A stretch of DNA of 64,000 nt from NCBI RefSeq assembly GCF_001921845.1, contig NZ_MSJM01000003.1, positions 237,243 through 301,242 on the forward strand. The letters run 5' to 3'. How positions within the stretch are numbered: position 1 is the first letter of the stretch; each line of letters starts with the position of its first letter. The notes beneath the pieces are model-generated. The model did not search any database, was not told the origin of the DNA, and saw nothing but the letters and a program-made list of their open reading frames with translations. This DNA is from Streptococcus cuniculi. GTDB taxonomy: Bacteria; Bacillota; Bacilli; Lactobacillales; Streptococcaceae. Positions 7,717 to 17,595 of the stretch are shown one piece after another. A program made the translations under genes and the position numbers.

Positions 7717-9756
7717 CTATTTGGTATTGATTTGGTTAAATTGGGCAACCTGTTGCGCCTTGTTGGTCAATGCTGCAAGCAAGGCCAAACGGTTAGTCTT
7801 CACGGCTTCGTCTTCGACCATGACCATCGTATTGTCAAAGAAAGCGTCAATCACTGGTTGAAGAGCAAAGAGCTGGTCAATGTTGCTTACCAAGTCTGTG
7901 GTAAAGGCAATCTTCTCTACAGCTTCTGCCAAGGCTTTTTCCTCTTCATTTTCAAAGAGGCTGCTATCTACTGCGACATCTGCTGCTGCTTTTTCTGCCA
8001 AGTTAAAGGCACGAGAGAGACTTTCAACGGCTGGTTTAAAGTCAGCTGTTTTAGCTTTTTCAGCTAAGAGACGGGCAGTCTCTACCATATCGCTAACGAC
8101 AAAGTTGCTGCTATTTAGAACTGCTGTCACGATGTCTTTTGAGACACTCTTATCCATCATCTTCTCAACACGAGCGCGGAAGAAATCAAGCACTTCTGTC
8201 TGATGTTCATAGGCAAGACTGTCATGTTCAAGAGCATAGAGTTTTTCTACCAATTCATCAATGGCAATCGTCCAGCCAAAGGCTTCCAAAATCCGTACCA
8301 CACCTTGGGTTGCACGACGAAGAGCATACGGGTCATTTGAACCACTTGGAATCAAGCCAACTGAGAAGAAGGACAAAATCGTGTCTAATTTATCTGCGAG
8401 GGCAAGGACTGCTCCTACCTTGGTTTCAGGAAGGTCGCCATCTGCGCTGTTTGGCAGGTAGTGTTCACGGATTGCCGCAGCAACAGCTGCTGTCTCCCCT
8501 GCAAGAAGGGCGTATTTTTCTCCCATGATCCCTTGCAATTCGTCAAATTCACCGACCATGCCGGTCAAAAGATCAAATTTGTAAATCGCAGCCGCACGAG
8601 CAAGGTCTGTTTTTTCTTCATCAGAAAGCCCAGCTTGATCAGCCAAGAGAGCGCTAATAGCTGCGGTGCGCTCCATGTGTTCATAAAGGGAACCAATTTT
8701 CTCATGGAAGGTCACGGCTTTCAAGCGCTCCACAAGGTCTGCAATTTCTAGTTTTTGGTCTTCCCGCCAGAAGAATTCACCGTCTTCCAACCGTGCCACC
8801 AAGACTTTTTCATTTCCCTTGATGACATTGTCCAAGAATTCCGCATTTCCGTTGCGGACAGAGATGAAGTTCGGCAACAATTTACCCGCCTTATCACGGA
8901 CAACAAAGTAGCGTTGGTGATTTTTCATCGAAGTTACCAAAACTTCTTCTGGAACTGCAAGGTATTTGGCATCAAAAGCTCCCATGAAAGCAGTCGGATA
9001 TTCCACCAAGTTCAAGACTTCATTGAGCAAGTCTTGGTCAATCTCAACGACCACATCTTGCGCTTTTTCAATCGCCTTGATTTGCTCCACAATCATGTTT
9101 TCACGCTCTAGGCTATCTGCAATGACATATTCCTTGCGCAAATCATCTTCGTAGCTGTCTGCTGTCGCAATCTCCGTTTCATGACCAAGGAAACGATGGC
9201 CGCGGCTGATACGACCTGACGAAATATCGAGAAAGTCCATCTCAAGCGCTTCATCATCCAACAAGACCGTCAAGGTGTGAACAGGGCGGATGTATTCAAA
9301 TTTGTTGGAAGCCCAATGCATGCTAACTGGGAAGGTCATCGAAGCAAGCACCTCTGGAATGCCTACCAAGACTTCCTTGGCTGATTTTCCTTTTTCATGC
9401 TTAGTCACATAGACATATTCTTCCCCTTTGATTTCACGGAATGTGATGTCAGCAGTCGTCAAGCCTTTTCCACGGACAAATCCTTCTGCAGCCTTGGTAA
9501 AATTCCCGTCCGCATCAAGGGCAATCTTCTTGCTTGGACCTTTGAAATCTTCTGTCAAATCCTCTTGCTGGTCTGCCAAGCCACGGACACGTACTGCTAA
9601 CCGGCGAGGTGTTGAAAACATCTCAATCTCTTCAAACGCCAAGCGATTGTCTGTCAAAAATTGTGCCATGCGGTCTTTCAATTGCACCATGGCAGGTGTT
9701 ACAATGTAAGCTGGAATTTCTTCTAAACCAAGTTCTACTAATAAATTTTTAGACAT
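7717..9756 (-). CDS. glyS: glycyl-tRNA synthetase beta subunit
   Basis: This is the beta subunit of the tetrameric (alpha2-beta2) bacterial glycyl-tRNA synthetase, which binds tRNA-Gly. It has 679 residues, the expected length, and begins [20 protein letters not shown], the family signature. The central HD-like region and the C-terminal anticodon-binding DALR domain (from about residue 570, including [11 protein letters not shown] upstream of it) are recognisable. Its ATG is two bases after the stop of the small gene at 9759-10106, and its GGAG ribosome-binding site lies within that gene's last codons. Translation is therefore probably coupled to that gene rather than directly to glyQ. Confidence 0.95.
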   Translation of the reverse strand: MSKNLLVELGLEEIPAYIVTPAMVQLKDRMAQFLTDNRLAFEEIEMFSTPRRLAVRVRGLADQQEDLTEDFKGPSKKIALDADGNFTKAAEGFVRGKGLTTADITFREIKGEEYVYVTKHEKGKSAKEVLVGIPEVLASMTFPVSMHWASNKFEYIRPVHTLTVLLDDEALEMDFLDISSGRISRGHRFLGHETEIATADSYEDDLRKEYVIADSLERENMIVEQIKAIEKAQDVVVEIDQDLLNEVLNLVEYPTAFMGAFDAKYLAVPEEVLVTSMKNHQRYFVVRDKAGKLLPNFISVRNGNAEFLDNVIKGNEKVLVARLEDGEFFWREDQKLEIADLVERLKAVTFHEKIGSLYEHMERTAAISALLADQAGLSDEEKTDLARAAAIYKFDLLTGMVGEFDELQGIMGEKYALLAGETAAVAAAIREHYLPNSADGDLPETKVGAVLALADKLDTILSFFSVGLIPSGSNDPYALRRATQGVVRILEAFGWTIAIDELVEKLYALEHDSLAYEHQTEVLDFFRARVEKMMDKSVSKDIVTAVLNSSNFVVSDMVETARLLAEKAKTADFKPAVESLSRAFNLAEKAAADVAVDSSLFENEEEKALAEAVEKIAFTTDLVSNIDQLFALQPVIDAFFDNTMVMVEDEAVKTNRLALLAALTNKAQQVAQFNQINTK

Positions 9757-9758
9757 AA

Positions 9759-10106
9759 TTATTCTCCGAATGTTACTTTAATTTGACTGACATTTTTTGT
9801 CAAAACACCACCTGTTGACAGTTTTATTGTCAAAGGTAAAGGATTTTTTAAACTTTCTACCAGTTTATTCTGTTCGTCAATTGTCAACTTTGAAATGGAG
9901 GTGTAAAATCTAACTGATTGATCATTCTCTATACTTATCAGACAATACTCTAAATATTTATCGTCAACTTTTAAAATGTTAGCAAAATAAGTTTTTAGCT
10001 CCTTCTTCAAGTTTTCTGGATTATTTTCTAAACTTAAATCAGAATTTCTTAATTCCAAAATTAACACAACAGGCATAAGCTCATCTTCACGCGTAACTAT
10101 TGCCAT
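9759..10106 (-). CDS. unrecognised 115-residue protein inserted between glyQ and glyS
   Basis: No family is recognised. The product is acidic, soluble-looking, and has no signal peptide or membrane segment. It starts [21 protein letters not shown], then a helix-rich [18 protein letters not shown] stretch, then alternating strands; an alpha/beta fold of unknown type seems likely. Its ATG shares bases with the glyQ stop codon (TAATG), AGAGGAGG lies upstream inside glyQ, and its stop is two bases before glyS. It is thus tightly coupled into the operon. It is visibly more A+T-rich than glyQ and glyS, with many TTA, AAT and AAA codons, which hints at separate acquisition. Co-transcription suggests a tie to glycyl-tRNA charging, but that is inference only. 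Confidence 0.7.
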   Translation of the reverse strand: MAIVTREDELMPVVLILELRNSDLSLENNPENLKKELKTYFANILKVDDKYLEYCLISIENDQSVRFYTSISKLTIDEQNKLVESLKNPLPLTIKLSTGGVLTKNVSQIKVTFGE

Positions 10107-11023
10107 TATTCTGCCTCCTCTGCTAATAACTGCGCTCTTGTAGCTTCATCCAATAGCGGATAACCAAGGCGTTTTCTTTCTGCCACAAAGGTCTTTGCGA
10201 CCACGCGCGCTAGATTTCGGATCCGAGCGATGTAGCCTGCCCGCTCCGTTACCGACACCGCACCGCGCGCGTCGAGTAAATTAAAGGTATGCGAACATTT
10301 CAAGACATAGTCAAAGGCAGGGTGAACCAAGTGCTCCTCAAGACAGCGTTTTGCCTCTACTTCAAATTTTTCAAAGTTAGCCAGCAGCAAGTCTTGGTCG
10401 CTGATTTCAAAGCTGTATTTTGAATGCTCGTATTCTGGTTGGAGGAAGATTTCTCCGTATTTAACCCCGTCAGCCCACTCGATGTCATAGACCGAATCCA
10501 CCTCTTGGATATAAGAAGCTAGGCGCTCCAAACCGTAGGTCACCTCGGCAGTCACAGGACCTGTCGCAAGCCCCCCAACCTGTTGGAAATAGGTAAATTG
10601 GGTGATTTCCATACCGTCAAGCCAGACTTCCCAGCCTAGACCTGCTGAACCAGTCGACGGATTTTCCCAGTTATCTTCTACAAAGCGAATATCGTGCTCC
10701 AAAGGATTGATTCCAAGGCGCTCCAAAGATTCCAAGTACAATTCTTGGATATTGCTTGGGCTTGGTTTCATGACCACTTGGAACTGGTGATGTTGGTAGA
10801 GACGGTTTGGATTTTCCCCGTACCGACCATCTGCGGGGCGACGGCTTGGCTCCACATAGGCCGCATTCCATGGCTCAGGACCAATAGCCCGCAAGAAAGT
10901 GTAGGGACTCATGGTTCCCGCCCCTTTTTCTGTATCGTAGGCCTGCATCAGCATACAGCCCTGCTCATTCCAAAACTGTTGCAAGGTCAGAATAATCTCT
11001 TGGAAAGTTAATTTTTTAGACAT
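10106..11023 (-). CDS. glyQ: glycyl-tRNA synthetase alpha subunit
   Basis: This is the catalytic alpha subunit that activates glycine with ATP. It has 305 residues, the normal length. Class II motifs are visible: [20 protein letters not shown] near residues 60-80 is the motif 2 region with its ATP-contacting arginine, and the tract [17 protein letters not shown] lies at about residues 160-176. It is first in the operon glyQ - unknown - glyS - DUF896 gene. A T-box leader at 11083-11268 precedes it, so expression should rise when tRNA-Gly is uncharged. The ATG follows a GAAAGAGAGA sequence. Confidence 0.96.
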   Translation of the reverse strand: MSKKLTFQEIILTLQQFWNEQGCMLMQAYDTEKGAGTMSPYTFLRAIGPEPWNAAYVEPSRRPADGRYGENPNRLYQHHQFQVVMKPSPSNIQELYLESLERLGINPLEHDIRFVEDNWENPSTGSAGLGWEVWLDGMEITQFTYFQQVGGLATGPVTAEVTYGLERLASYIQEVDSVYDIEWADGVKYGEIFLQPEYEHSKYSFEISDQDLLLANFEKFEVEAKRCLEEHLVHPAFDYVLKCSHTFNLLDARGAVSVTERAGYIARIRNLARVVAKTFVAERKRLGYPLLDEATRAQLLAEEAE

Positions 11024-11082
11024 TCGTTTCTCTCTTTCTATTTTAATCGTGATAAATGTCGAGTGTCTTCATGCCAAACGCA

Positions 11083-11268
11083 CAAAAAATCAAAAACCAC
11101 GCCAACACTCCTATGTTTCCATAGGGGCGTTGAAACGCGGTTCCACCCTAATTTATTACTTCATTGTGTTCTTAAAAATGCTTGAGAAAGCGCCAATCAC
11201 TCTTACACCCGCTTGGCTTCCACCGTCCCAAACTCGCTAGAGGTTGTATCAAGAGACCCTCTTTCTTA
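11083..11268 (-). ncRNA. T-box leader (glycine) of the glyQS operon
   Basis: On the minus strand, positions 11149-11136 read AGGGTGGAACCGCG, the hallmark T-box sequence that pairs with the tRNA acceptor end. Upstream is a stem I region with a GCGAGTTTGGGA AG-bulge-like element. Its 3' side holds GATTGGCGCT, where GGC (11194-11192) is a good glycine specifier codon. The terminator is formed by CCTATG/CATAGG with flanking pairs at 11083-11132, followed by two T-runs. The gene order and specifier agree: uncharged tRNA-Gly(GCC) would favour antitermination. Confidence 0.92.
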
Positions 11269-11274
11269 TCTGAT

Positions 11275-11303
11275 AGTATAGCAGAAAATCTTTCGGCTGT
11301 CTA
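11275..11303 (-). promoter_or_regulatory. sigma-70 promoter of the glyQS operon
   Basis: Read on the minus strand, TAGACA (11303-11298) and TATACT (11280-11275) are separated by exactly 17 bases. Transcription would start near 11268, at the base of the T-box stem I. Confidence 0.8.
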
Positions 11304-11359
11304 TCCATACTCTATAAAAATTTCTCGGGAGTGAACAAGACAAGCTCCTGTTGGTATCA

Positions 11360-12196
11360 CTAGAAATTCACTTCATCTGGGTTGTAAGCTCCTGTCACAC
11401 CTGTAATGGCTGTGATGGCTGCGATATCTTCCTCTGACAGGGCAATATCTTCAAAATCCAAATTTTCCACAATTCGGCTATCTGTTACGGATTTTGGAAG
11501 TGGTAGAAATCCTTGAGCCCATGACCAGGCAAGGGCTACCTGAGCCACCGTTTTGCCATATTTTTCAGCGAGAGCTAACATGGTTGGATGGGTGAAGAGT
11601 TCTCCACGACCGAGCGGACTCCAGGCTTCAATGACAATGTTTTTCTCACGGCAATACGCAACAATCTCCTCTTGATAAACACCAGGCGCAAGACGGATTT
11701 GATTGACCGCAGGGACAATTGTGGCTGTTTTCAACAGTTCATCCATGTGGTGCACCATGAAATTGCTGACCCCGATCGAGCGGATTTTTCCTTCTGCAAC
11801 CAATTCTTCCATGGCCCGCCAAGCATCTGCATTGGCTGCTTGCCAGCGGTCCCGAATGCCTGCTGGATTTGGCCAATGAATGAGATACAAATCAAGATAG
11901 TCCAGCTGCAATTTTTCAAGAGACAGCGCAAAGGCTGCCTTGGCTTCCTCATAGCCATGCGCATCATTCCATAACTTCGTCGTGATATAAAGTTCCTCAC
12001 GCGCAATACCCGAATCCTTGATTGCTCGTCCGATACTCTCCTCATTGCCATAAAAAGCTGCCGTATCGATATGGCGATAGCCTACTTCTAAGGCCTTACG
12101 CACCGCATTGTAGACTTCGTCCCCGTCTTTTGATAAATAGGTTCCAAAGCCAAGCGCTGGAATGGTAAGCCCGTTGTTCATCGTATATGTTTTCAT
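11360..12196 (-). CDS. aldo/keto reductase (2,5-diketo-D-gluconate reductase-like)
   Basis: This is a 278-residue NADPH-dependent carbonyl reductase of the aldo/keto reductase superfamily. The catalytic tetrad is visible: Asp and Tyr in DTAAFYGNE (near residues 44-52), Lys in ITTKLWN (about residue 75), and His in LIHWPNP (about residue 108). GVSNF and the C-terminal LPKSVTDSRIVENLDF cofactor-binding loop are also present. It stands alone: the T-box promoter region lies downstream and a repeat lies upstream of neighbouring metI. The physiological substrate is unknown. TAGGAGGACGACATG provides the start. Confidence 0.92.
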   Translation of the reverse strand: MKTYTMNNGLTIPALGFGTYLSKDGDEVYNAVRKALEVGYRHIDTAAFYGNEESIGRAIKDSGIAREELYITTKLWNDAHGYEEAKAAFALSLEKLQLDYLDLYLIHWPNPAGIRDRWQAANADAWRAMEELVAEGKIRSIGVSNFMVHHMDELLKTATIVPAVNQIRLAPGVYQEEIVAYCREKNIVIEAWSPLGRGELFTHPTMLALAEKYGKTVAQVALAWSWAQGFLPLPKSVTDSRIVENLDFEDIALSEEDIAAITAITGVTGAYNPDEVNF

Positions 12197-12260
12197 GTCG
12201 TCCTCCTATTCTTTTACTACATCTAGTATAGCAAAAAACCAAGCAAGTCGCTTGGTTTTA

Positions 12261-12436
12261 GATTGAAGAAAAAGTTCTGTTGTGCTACTTTTCTTAGATG
12301 GTGTGGAAGTCACTATCTTTAATGACGCTCCTTTTACCACAGCGAAAAGGTGCTGATAAGGCTCGCTCCGCTCACGAAATTCGGAAAATCGACTAGTAAG
12401 TTAGCAGAACTTTGAACTTGTTTCAATAAATCTTGG
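12261..12436. repeat. palindromic intergenic repeat, family 2, short copy
   Basis: The block starts GATTGAAGAAAAAGTTCT and ends near TTTGAACTTGTTTCAATAAATC. It shares long stretches with 27916-28159, such as TTTTACCACAGCGAAAAGG, GGCTCGCTCCGCTC and GTTAGCAG. Its ends (AAGTTCT and AACTTG) are inverted relative to one another, so it can fold into a long imperfect hairpin. It fills the gap between the aldo/keto reductase and metI, where it may also end metI transcription. No gene is present. Confidence 0.75.
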
Positions 12437-12443
12437 TTTTGCC

Positions 12444-13145
12444 TTATTTATGACTAATTTTACGGGTGATAAAGTCTCCCACAAATTGAATGACAAAGAT
12501 AAAGATAAGAATGAGGAAGGTCGCTAAAAATGTGACATCGTCATTTGAACGAAGATAACCGTAAGAAAGGGCTACTTGTCCCAAACCGCCTGCTCCGATT
12601 GCGCCCGCCATAGCTGTATAGCCGACAAGGGAAATAAGAGTCAAGGTCGTCACTCGAATCAAGTCCGGTAGACCCTCACGGAAATAGACCATAATCAAAT
12701 CTCCAAAGGTTGCACCAGATGCTTGTGCCGCTTCAATCACTCCGCCGTCCAATTCAGAAAGAACGACTTGGACTTGACGAGCAAAGAATGGGTAGACAGA
12801 TAAAGACAAGGGGACAAGAGCCGCATTCATCCCGATAGAAGTCCCTATAATAGCCCTTGTCATCGGTGCAATGGCTGAAAGCAAGATGATAAAAGGAATC
12901 CCACGCAAGACAGAGGCCACCTTATCCAAAATCCAAAAGACGACACGATTTTCCGCAATCCCACGAGGACCTGTCAAGACGAGAAATAGTCCTGAAATTA
13001 GACCCATGGCACCACCGAAACCAAAGGACACAAAGGTCATATAAAAGGTACTGTAAATCGCTGTTCCCCAGCCTGTCTGACCACCCCATCCCATCTTATA
13101 GATATGAGGAAAATTGGCCTGAATCCATGAAAGTAATTCATTCAT
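12444..13145 (-). CDS. metI: methionine ABC transporter permease
   Basis: This is the membrane permease of the D/L-methionine ABC importer (MetI, called MetP in pneumococci), 233 residues with five or six membrane segments. ASGATFGDLIMVYFREGLPDLI at about residues 137-158 is the EAA loop that docks on the ATPase; the following TAMAGAIGAGGLGQVAL is a signature of the MetI family. It starts one base after the metN stop codon, so the two are translationally coupled. It is the last gene of a metQ - M20 peptidase - metN - metI series, and a palindromic repeat lies directly after its stop. Confidence 0.93.
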   Translation of the reverse strand: MNELLSWIQANFPHIYKMGWGGQTGWGTAIYSTFYMTFVSFGFGGAMGLISGLFLVLTGPRGIAENRVVFWILDKVASVLRGIPFIILLSAIAPMTRAIIGTSIGMNAALVPLSLSVYPFFARQVQVVLSELDGGVIEAAQASGATFGDLIMVYFREGLPDLIRVTTLTLISLVGYTAMAGAIGAGGLGQVALSYGYLRSNDDVTFLATFLILIFIFVIQFVGDFITRKISHK

Positions 13146-13146
13146 C

Positions 13147-14211
13147 CTAATAATCTCCTTTCAAAATCGTCACCTCTACATTGGCCGTTGTGACTGCCGT
13201 CAAAGCCTCGCGCAGCTGCTCCTGATGACCTGACAAAATCAAGACCATCTCGCCGACTGGCGTGTGATCTAAAATTTCAATATTTCCATACAGGATGTTC
13301 GCAGATACTTGGTAGGTCTTATACAAGTCATTGATAATGGCCGTATCAGTCGCTGAACCTGCGTATTTAAACTGAACCAAGAGGCTATCTTCCGGTAGAT
13401 GTTTGACAATATCTTGTTGATAGATTTTCACCAAGGCTTCATCGATTCCTGTTGCTGTTTTGATAAAGTCTTGTGTCAGCGGCTCTTTTGGATGGGTGAA
13501 AATCTCCAAGACAGAGCCCTCTTCAATCAAACGTCCATCCTGCATAACTGCCACACGGTTACAAATATCCTTGACAATCTGCATTTCATGGGTAATCATG
13601 ACGATGGTTAAGCCCAATTTTTCATTGAGTTCTTGCAACAAGGCTAAGATTTGCTTGGTTGTTTTAGGGTCGAGGGCAGAGGTAGACTCATCTGAAATCA
13701 GAATCTTAGGGTCATTGGCAAGGGCACGCGCAATGGCCACCCGCTGCTTTTGACCACCCGATAACTGGGCGGGATAGTTTTCCGCACGGTCTGCTAGGCC
13801 AACCAAGTCCAAGAGTTTCTCAACTTTTGCTTTCTTTTCTTCCTTTGACAAGCCAGAATGTTTCAAGGCAAAGGCCACATTTTCAGCAGCTGTCATCTGG
13901 GCCATGAGGTTGAAATGCTGGAAAATCATTCCGATTTCTCGGCGTTTGCTCCGCAATTGAGCAGCATTCAAGGTCACCTTGCTGCCTTCAAAAATGACAT
14001 CATCATTGATACAAATGCGACCAGCAGTAGGCACCTGTAAGAGGTTAATCACCCGCACCAAGGTCGATTTCCCGGCACCAGAATAGCCCACAATCCCATA
14101 AATATCTCCCTGCTCAATATGAATCGTGACATCTTTCACCGCTTCAATCGTGCGTTTTTTCTGGTGGAAGGTCACATCAATATTGTCTAGTGTAATAATC
14201 TCCTTACTCAT
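13147..14211 (-). CDS. metN: methionine ABC transporter ATP-binding protein
   Basis: This is the ATPase of the methionine importer, 354 residues. The Walker A is GYSGAGKST (about residues 39-47), the ABC signature is [15 protein letters not shown], and the Walker B is [12 protein letters not shown], followed by the H-loop of [12 protein letters not shown]-terminal NIL domain, which senses methionine in this family, occupies roughly residues 265-354 and includes [10 protein letters not shown]. The ATG at 14211 overlaps the upstream peptidase stop (ATGAGTAA), implying coupling. An in-frame TTG three codons earlier is less likely. Confidence 0.94.
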   Translation of the reverse strand: MSKEIITLDNIDVTFHQKKRTIEAVKDVTIHIEQGDIYGIVGYSGAGKSTLVRVINLLQVPTAGRICINDDVIFEGSKVTLNAAQLRSKRREIGMIFQHFNLMAQMTAAENVAFALKHSGLSKEEKKAKVEKLLDLVGLADRAENYPAQLSGGQKQRVAIARALANDPKILISDESTSALDPKTTKQILALLQELNEKLGLTIVMITHEMQIVKDICNRVAVMQDGRLIEEGSVLEIFTHPKEPLTQDFIKTATGIDEALVKIYQQDIVKHLPEDSLLVQFKYAGSATDTAIINDLYKTYQVSANILYGNIEILDHTPVGEMVLILSGHQEQLREALTAVTTANVEVTILKGDY

Positions 14212-15571
14212 AACTTGCAATTAACTCCTCTACTAATTCGATATGGCTGTAATAGTCGGCAATGCTGACATTTTCATCGCCTGCATGATCACGGCTATTG
14301 GCATTTCCCAGCCCAAAACCTGCAATCGGCACACCCAAGGCATGAAAGACCGTGTGCATAGGACCTGTTCCGGGTGAGGTTGGCAAGACTGCCACTCCTT
14401 CTGGCGTCAAGCGTTTGGCAAGCTCAATCACATTGAGGATGGACGGAGCTGACATGTCGCTACGATAGCTCATTTCCCCGAGGGTAAAGGTCACTTCTAC
14501 TTGCTCAAAACCGTGCTTCACCAAGTGCTTGCGAATCTTGGCCAATACATCGTGCGGCTCTAAGCCTGGCACTAGACGAACTTCCATCTTAGCACGAGCC
14601 TCAGCAGGGATAATAGTCTTCACACCTTGTCCCAGATAACCTGTTGAAAATCCCTCAATCGTCATGGACGGCTCAAAGTAGAGACGTTTTAAAAAGGCGC
14701 TACGCTCTGCCGCCAAGGTCGGCAAGGTCAAGCCGTAGAGTTCTGTTGCCGATTCACTATTTGCCAAGGCAAATGCTTCAACCAAGGCCAGTTCGCGTTC
14801 ATTAGGCTCTTCTACCTGCTCATAAATTCCCTCGACCAAGATGCGCCCGTCACGGTCTCGCATAGACTGAAGAGCCGCCATTAGGTACCAGCTAGCCGAA
14901 TCAATGACACCACCATAAGAGGAATGAATATCCCTCTCTGCACTCTTGACTGCGACATCAAAGGTCACAATCCCTTTATTACCACCTGAAATTTCCAACT
15001 GTCCTAAGACATTGCGAGCCCCCTGCTCCCAGACCAGCAAATCAGCGCCAGCCAAATGCGACTGGTATTTCGCCAAATACTTGTCCAAATCAACCGATGC
15101 TGACTCCTCTGCCCCTTCCATGATAAAGATGATATTGACAGGTAAATGATCGTGTGTAGCTAGGTACTTTTGAACAGCAGACAAGCGCGCCGTGATATGC
15201 CCCTTGTCATCGTCCACTCCTCGACCGTACATGTAGCCATCGCGCACGCTAAGTTCAAAAGGCTGGTCTGTCCAAATCTGATCGCTATCAGCGGGCACCG
15301 TGTCATAGTGATTATAGAAAATCAAGGTCTTGGCATTGGCTACAGGACTGGCAAACTTGGCCATGACAAAGGGAGCAGCATAACTGTTATCCAAAGTCAC
15401 CTCGGCCCCTGCTTCTTCAAAGATTTCTTGCAAATAGGTCGCCACATCCAGCAATCCTACCTGCTGAGCGAAAATGGATTTCTTCGAAATCAATACTTTC
15501 AACTTTTCAAAATAGGTCTGGGTAATCGCATCCTCTTCAAATTTTTTGATTTGTTCTGCTTGTTTTGCCAT
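14204..15571 (-). CDS. M20 family metallopeptidase / dipeptidase
   Basis: This is a 455-residue zinc peptidase of the M20/M25/M40 family (ArgE/DapE/CNDP-like). Metal-ligand motifs are visible: [10 protein letters not shown] (His and the following Asp) near residue 87, [10 protein letters not shown] near residue 115 with the bridging Asp, and the catalytic EGAEESAS near residue 151. The dimerisation domain follows, and the last ligand is in the [12 protein letters not shown] stretch. It sits between metQ and metN; the same arrangement is known in S. pneumoniae. Cleavage of methionine-containing dipeptides is plausible but is inferred only from position. Confidence 0.9.
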   Translation of the reverse strand: MAKQAEQIKKFEEDAITQTYFEKLKVLISKKSIFAQQVGLLDVATYLQEIFEEAGAEVTLDNSYAAPFVMAKFASPVANAKTLIFYNHYDTVPADSDQIWTDQPFELSVRDGYMYGRGVDDDKGHITARLSAVQKYLATHDHLPVNIIFIMEGAEESASVDLDKYLAKYQSHLAGADLLVWEQGARNVLGQLEISGGNKGIVTFDVAVKSAERDIHSSYGGVIDSASWYLMAALQSMRDRDGRILVEGIYEQVEEPNERELALVEAFALANSESATELYGLTLPTLAAERSAFLKRLYFEPSMTIEGFSTGYLGQGVKTIIPAEARAKMEVRLVPGLEPHDVLAKIRKHLVKHGFEQVEVTFTLGEMSYRSDMSAPSILNVIELAKRLTPEGVAVLPTSPGTGPMHTVFHALGVPIAGFGLGNANSRDHAGDENVSIADYYSHIELVEELIASYE

Positions 15572-15705
15572 CGTCTCTCCTTATTGAGGCTTAGTGCCTC
15601 TCTGTTCTCTAAGCACCATTATACCACACTCTACATGGCGTCTGCACTACCTAAGAAATATCAAATATCGCATGTTTGACTGTTTCTATCTGTATATATC
15701 ATGAA

Positions 15706-15744
15706 TATAAAATGCCATGGGGAAGACCACCACAGCATTTTATA
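15706..15744 (-). terminator. hairpin between metQ and the M20 peptidase gene
   Basis: TATAAAATGC and GCATTTTATA form a 10-bp stem around a 19-base loop, immediately after the metQ stop codon. It is A+T-rich with only a weak T-run on the minus strand. It may be a partial terminator or mRNA-stabilising stem giving more metQ than transporter ATPase message, as is common for ABC operons. Confidence 0.55.
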
Positions 15745-15748
15745 GGTT

Positions 15749-16603
15749 TTACCAAACTGGTTCGTCCATACCGTCAGAAGACTCTTCAACGACTTTTTTC
15801 ACTTCGTCTGTATGGAATGCTTTTACTAATTCTTTAATCGCATCTGCTTTTGGTGATTTTTCCCAATCGCTTTTAGCTGCAATCAAGTTGTACCATTGGT
15901 GTGAATTTTCATCTTTTTGCTCTTTGTAAAGGGCATTCTTGTAGTCAAGACCTGCTTCAAGTACAAAGGTATTGTTGACAACGGCTGCTGCAACAGATGG
16001 CAACGAGCTCGCTGTTTGACTAGCATCCAATTCTGTTACTTTCAACTTTTTAGGGTTTTCCTTGATGTTGACAACTGTTGCCAATTCTGTACCAGACACA
16101 TCCAATTTAATCAAGCCTGCTGATTGAAGTAGGTAAAGGGCACGGCTTTCGTTTGTTGGGTCGTTTGGTACCGCAATTTCCGCACCATCTGGGATTTCAT
16201 CGACAGATTTGTATTTGTTTTTCCCGTTTTCTGTACCAGAGTAGAGGCGAATTGGAGCGATGTAGGTATCAGCAACTGCTACCAAGTCTTCTCCATTTTC
16301 CTTGTTCCAATTTTCCAAGAAATTGTAGTGCTGGAAGGCATTGATGTCCACTTCACCTTCCGCAACCGCCTTATTTGGTTGTGAGTAGTCTGTGAATTGA
16401 GTGAACTCTAATTTCACCTTATCACCAAGAAGCTCTTGAACTTTATCCCAACGTGCTTCTTCTGATTCGCTCAAACTCATCACACCGACACGAAGAACAT
16501 TGTCTTCTTTTGCCTCTTTTGAAGCACCTGATCCACATGCTGCCAAGGCTGCAACGGAAGCAAAAGCCACGGTTGCTAAACCAACGATTTTTTTCAATTT
16601 CAT
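15749..16603 (-). CDS. metQ: methionine-binding lipoprotein
   Basis: This is the substrate-binding lipoprotein of the methionine importer, 284 residues. The signal peptide MKKLKKIVGLATVAFASVAALAACG-type start ends in a LAAC lipobox, so the mature protein is anchored by a lipidated Cys at about residue 23. NlpA/MetQ family features follow: RVGVMSLSESEEARWDKVQEL, EFTQFTDYSQPNKAVAEGEVDINAFQ split over residues 60-90, and VPNDPTNESRALYLLQ. AGGAGTAAGATA precedes the ATG. It heads the metQ - peptidase - metN - metI series, with a MET-box-like site about 115 bases upstream. Confidence 0.95.
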   Translation of the reverse strand: MKLKKIVGLATVAFASVAALAACGSGASKEAKEDNVLRVGVMSLSESEEARWDKVQELLGDKVKLEFTQFTDYSQPNKAVAEGEVDINAFQHYNFLENWNKENGEDLVAVADTYIAPIRLYSGTENGKNKYKSVDEIPDGAEIAVPNDPTNESRALYLLQSAGLIKLDVSGTELATVVNIKENPKKLKVTELDASQTASSLPSVAAAVVNNTFVLEAGLDYKNALYKEQKDENSHQWYNLIAAKSDWEKSPKADAIKELVKAFHTDEVKKVVEESSDGMDEPVW

Positions 16604-16718
16604 AATATCTTACTCCTTCATAATGAACTATACATAGCTTATCACAGGAGTAAGATTTTGACCAATATAGAAATTTTATGTGCCACTTAAAAATCTTCTA
16701 TGTCTCTTTTGTAAAAGT

Positions 16719-16735
16719 TATAGTTTTTGGCTATA
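16719..16735. promoter_or_regulatory. MET-box-like operator upstream of metQ
   Basis: TATAGTTTTTGGCTATA resembles the streptococcal MtaR/MetR MET-box (TATAGTTTnaAACTATA) with two mismatches in the second arm. It lies upstream of metQ, a typical regulon member, so control by methionine availability is likely. Confidence 0.6.
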
Positions 16736-16739
16736 GCCC

Positions 16740-17087
16740 TTAACGAAAGAACTGGCTGATCCAATAGAAGAAACCATAACCCCAGACAAAGAGATAAAAA
16801 CTCGCTATCCAGAGCAGATAAGAAATCGGTTGAGCCAAGATTAAGCAGGCGCTGAAAAATAGGTATTTTTTACGTTTGAGATAGAGCGAGCAAAGAAATG
16901 CAAGGATACCGATGATAGGAACCAGCCAAACGATGGTAACAGCATACCAATCTGCTGTAGCAAAAAATGGTTCTCGTATCATTTTTGGAACAAATAGCAT
17001 CAAATAGGGCGCTATCCAGATGAAAAATCCGAACAAGATGAGATGTAACGCATGTTTTTTACTGAATTGAGAAAATACCTGTAACAT
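16740..17087 (-). CDS. small four-helix membrane protein (paralogue of next gene)
   Basis: This is a 115-residue protein of unknown function with about four membrane segments and positively charged loops (LYLKRKKYLFFS). It shares layout and short motifs with the upstream neighbour at 17100-17396: a start with K/H-rich residues, then (L/V)GF(F/L)(I/L)W-(I/F)(A/S)P, a central V(V/I)TI(F/V)LxP segment, and SLYxK-KKxxxxS. The two are therefore probably tandem paralogues. The ATG follows AAAGGAGGCTTTCT, and the ribosome-binding site overlaps the upstream gene's stop. No family name could be assigned. Confidence 0.7.
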   Translation of the reverse strand: MLQVFSQFSKKHALHLILFGFFIWIAPYLMLFVPKMIREPFFATADWYAVTIVWLVPIIGILAFLCSLYLKRKKYLFFSACLILAQPISYLLWIASFYLFVWGYGFFYWISQFFR

Positions 17088-17099
17088 AGAAAGCCTCCT

Positions 17100-17396
17100 T
17101 TAGACGAAGAACAGAAGAAAAAGATGAATGCCGATTGAAATCGGAAAAGCCAGTAAGAGCATTAAGCTCGGTAGCATCCACTTCTTTTCTTTAAAGTAGA
17201 GAGAAAATGGAAAGCTAAGCGCCCCCAACATCGGAAGAAGAAAGATTGTCACAACATAGCCCCAGCCTAGATGGTCTTGGGTTTTAATGGTCAGCTCATC
17301 TGGAAGTAGGAAAGGACTGAACCAGAGCAGAAAGCCCACCAAAATGAGCAGGGGATAATATTTTTTTATATAAGGTAGACTACGGACAAACATCAT
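17100..17396 (-). CDS. small membrane protein (paralogue of previous gene)
   Basis: This is a 98-residue unknown protein with three or four membrane segments. The start at 17396 is chosen because AAGGAGGTTCC lies directly upstream; a second ATG follows immediately at 17393 and has the better spacing. In-frame codons further upstream lack a ribosome-binding site. FSLYFKEKKWMLPSLMLLLAFPISI matches the SLYLKRKKYLFFSACLILAQPIS layout of the downstream gene. The pair is separated by 12 bases and probably forms a two-gene operon. Nothing indicates the function; small tandem membrane proteins can be bacteriocin-immunity-like, but no precursor gene is nearby. Confidence 0.65.
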   Translation of the reverse strand: MMFVRSLPYIKKYYPLLILVGFLLWFSPFLLPDELTIKTQDHLGWGYVVTIFLLPMLGALSFPFSLYFKEKKWMLPSLMLLLAFPISIGIHLFLLFFV

Positions 17397-17595
17397 GGAA
17401 CCTCCTTTGGTGTTCTCTAAGAGCAGGCAAGCAACCTTCCTCACTTATAGTTTACTCCTGTCCAAACAAAAAAGCCACTCAATAGGGGCTCCAAAATGTG
17501 ACAGCGGATACAAAAAAAGAAAGTGATACTCGTCGACACTCAACATCTGATGTCCAAGTCTCAACTGTCCTCACTCTTTTACACTCATCAACTCC

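Noticed and set aside
8139..8528. 129-codon plus-strand reading opposite glyS
   Set aside because: His/Gln/Ser-rich shadow of glyS codons with no independent support.
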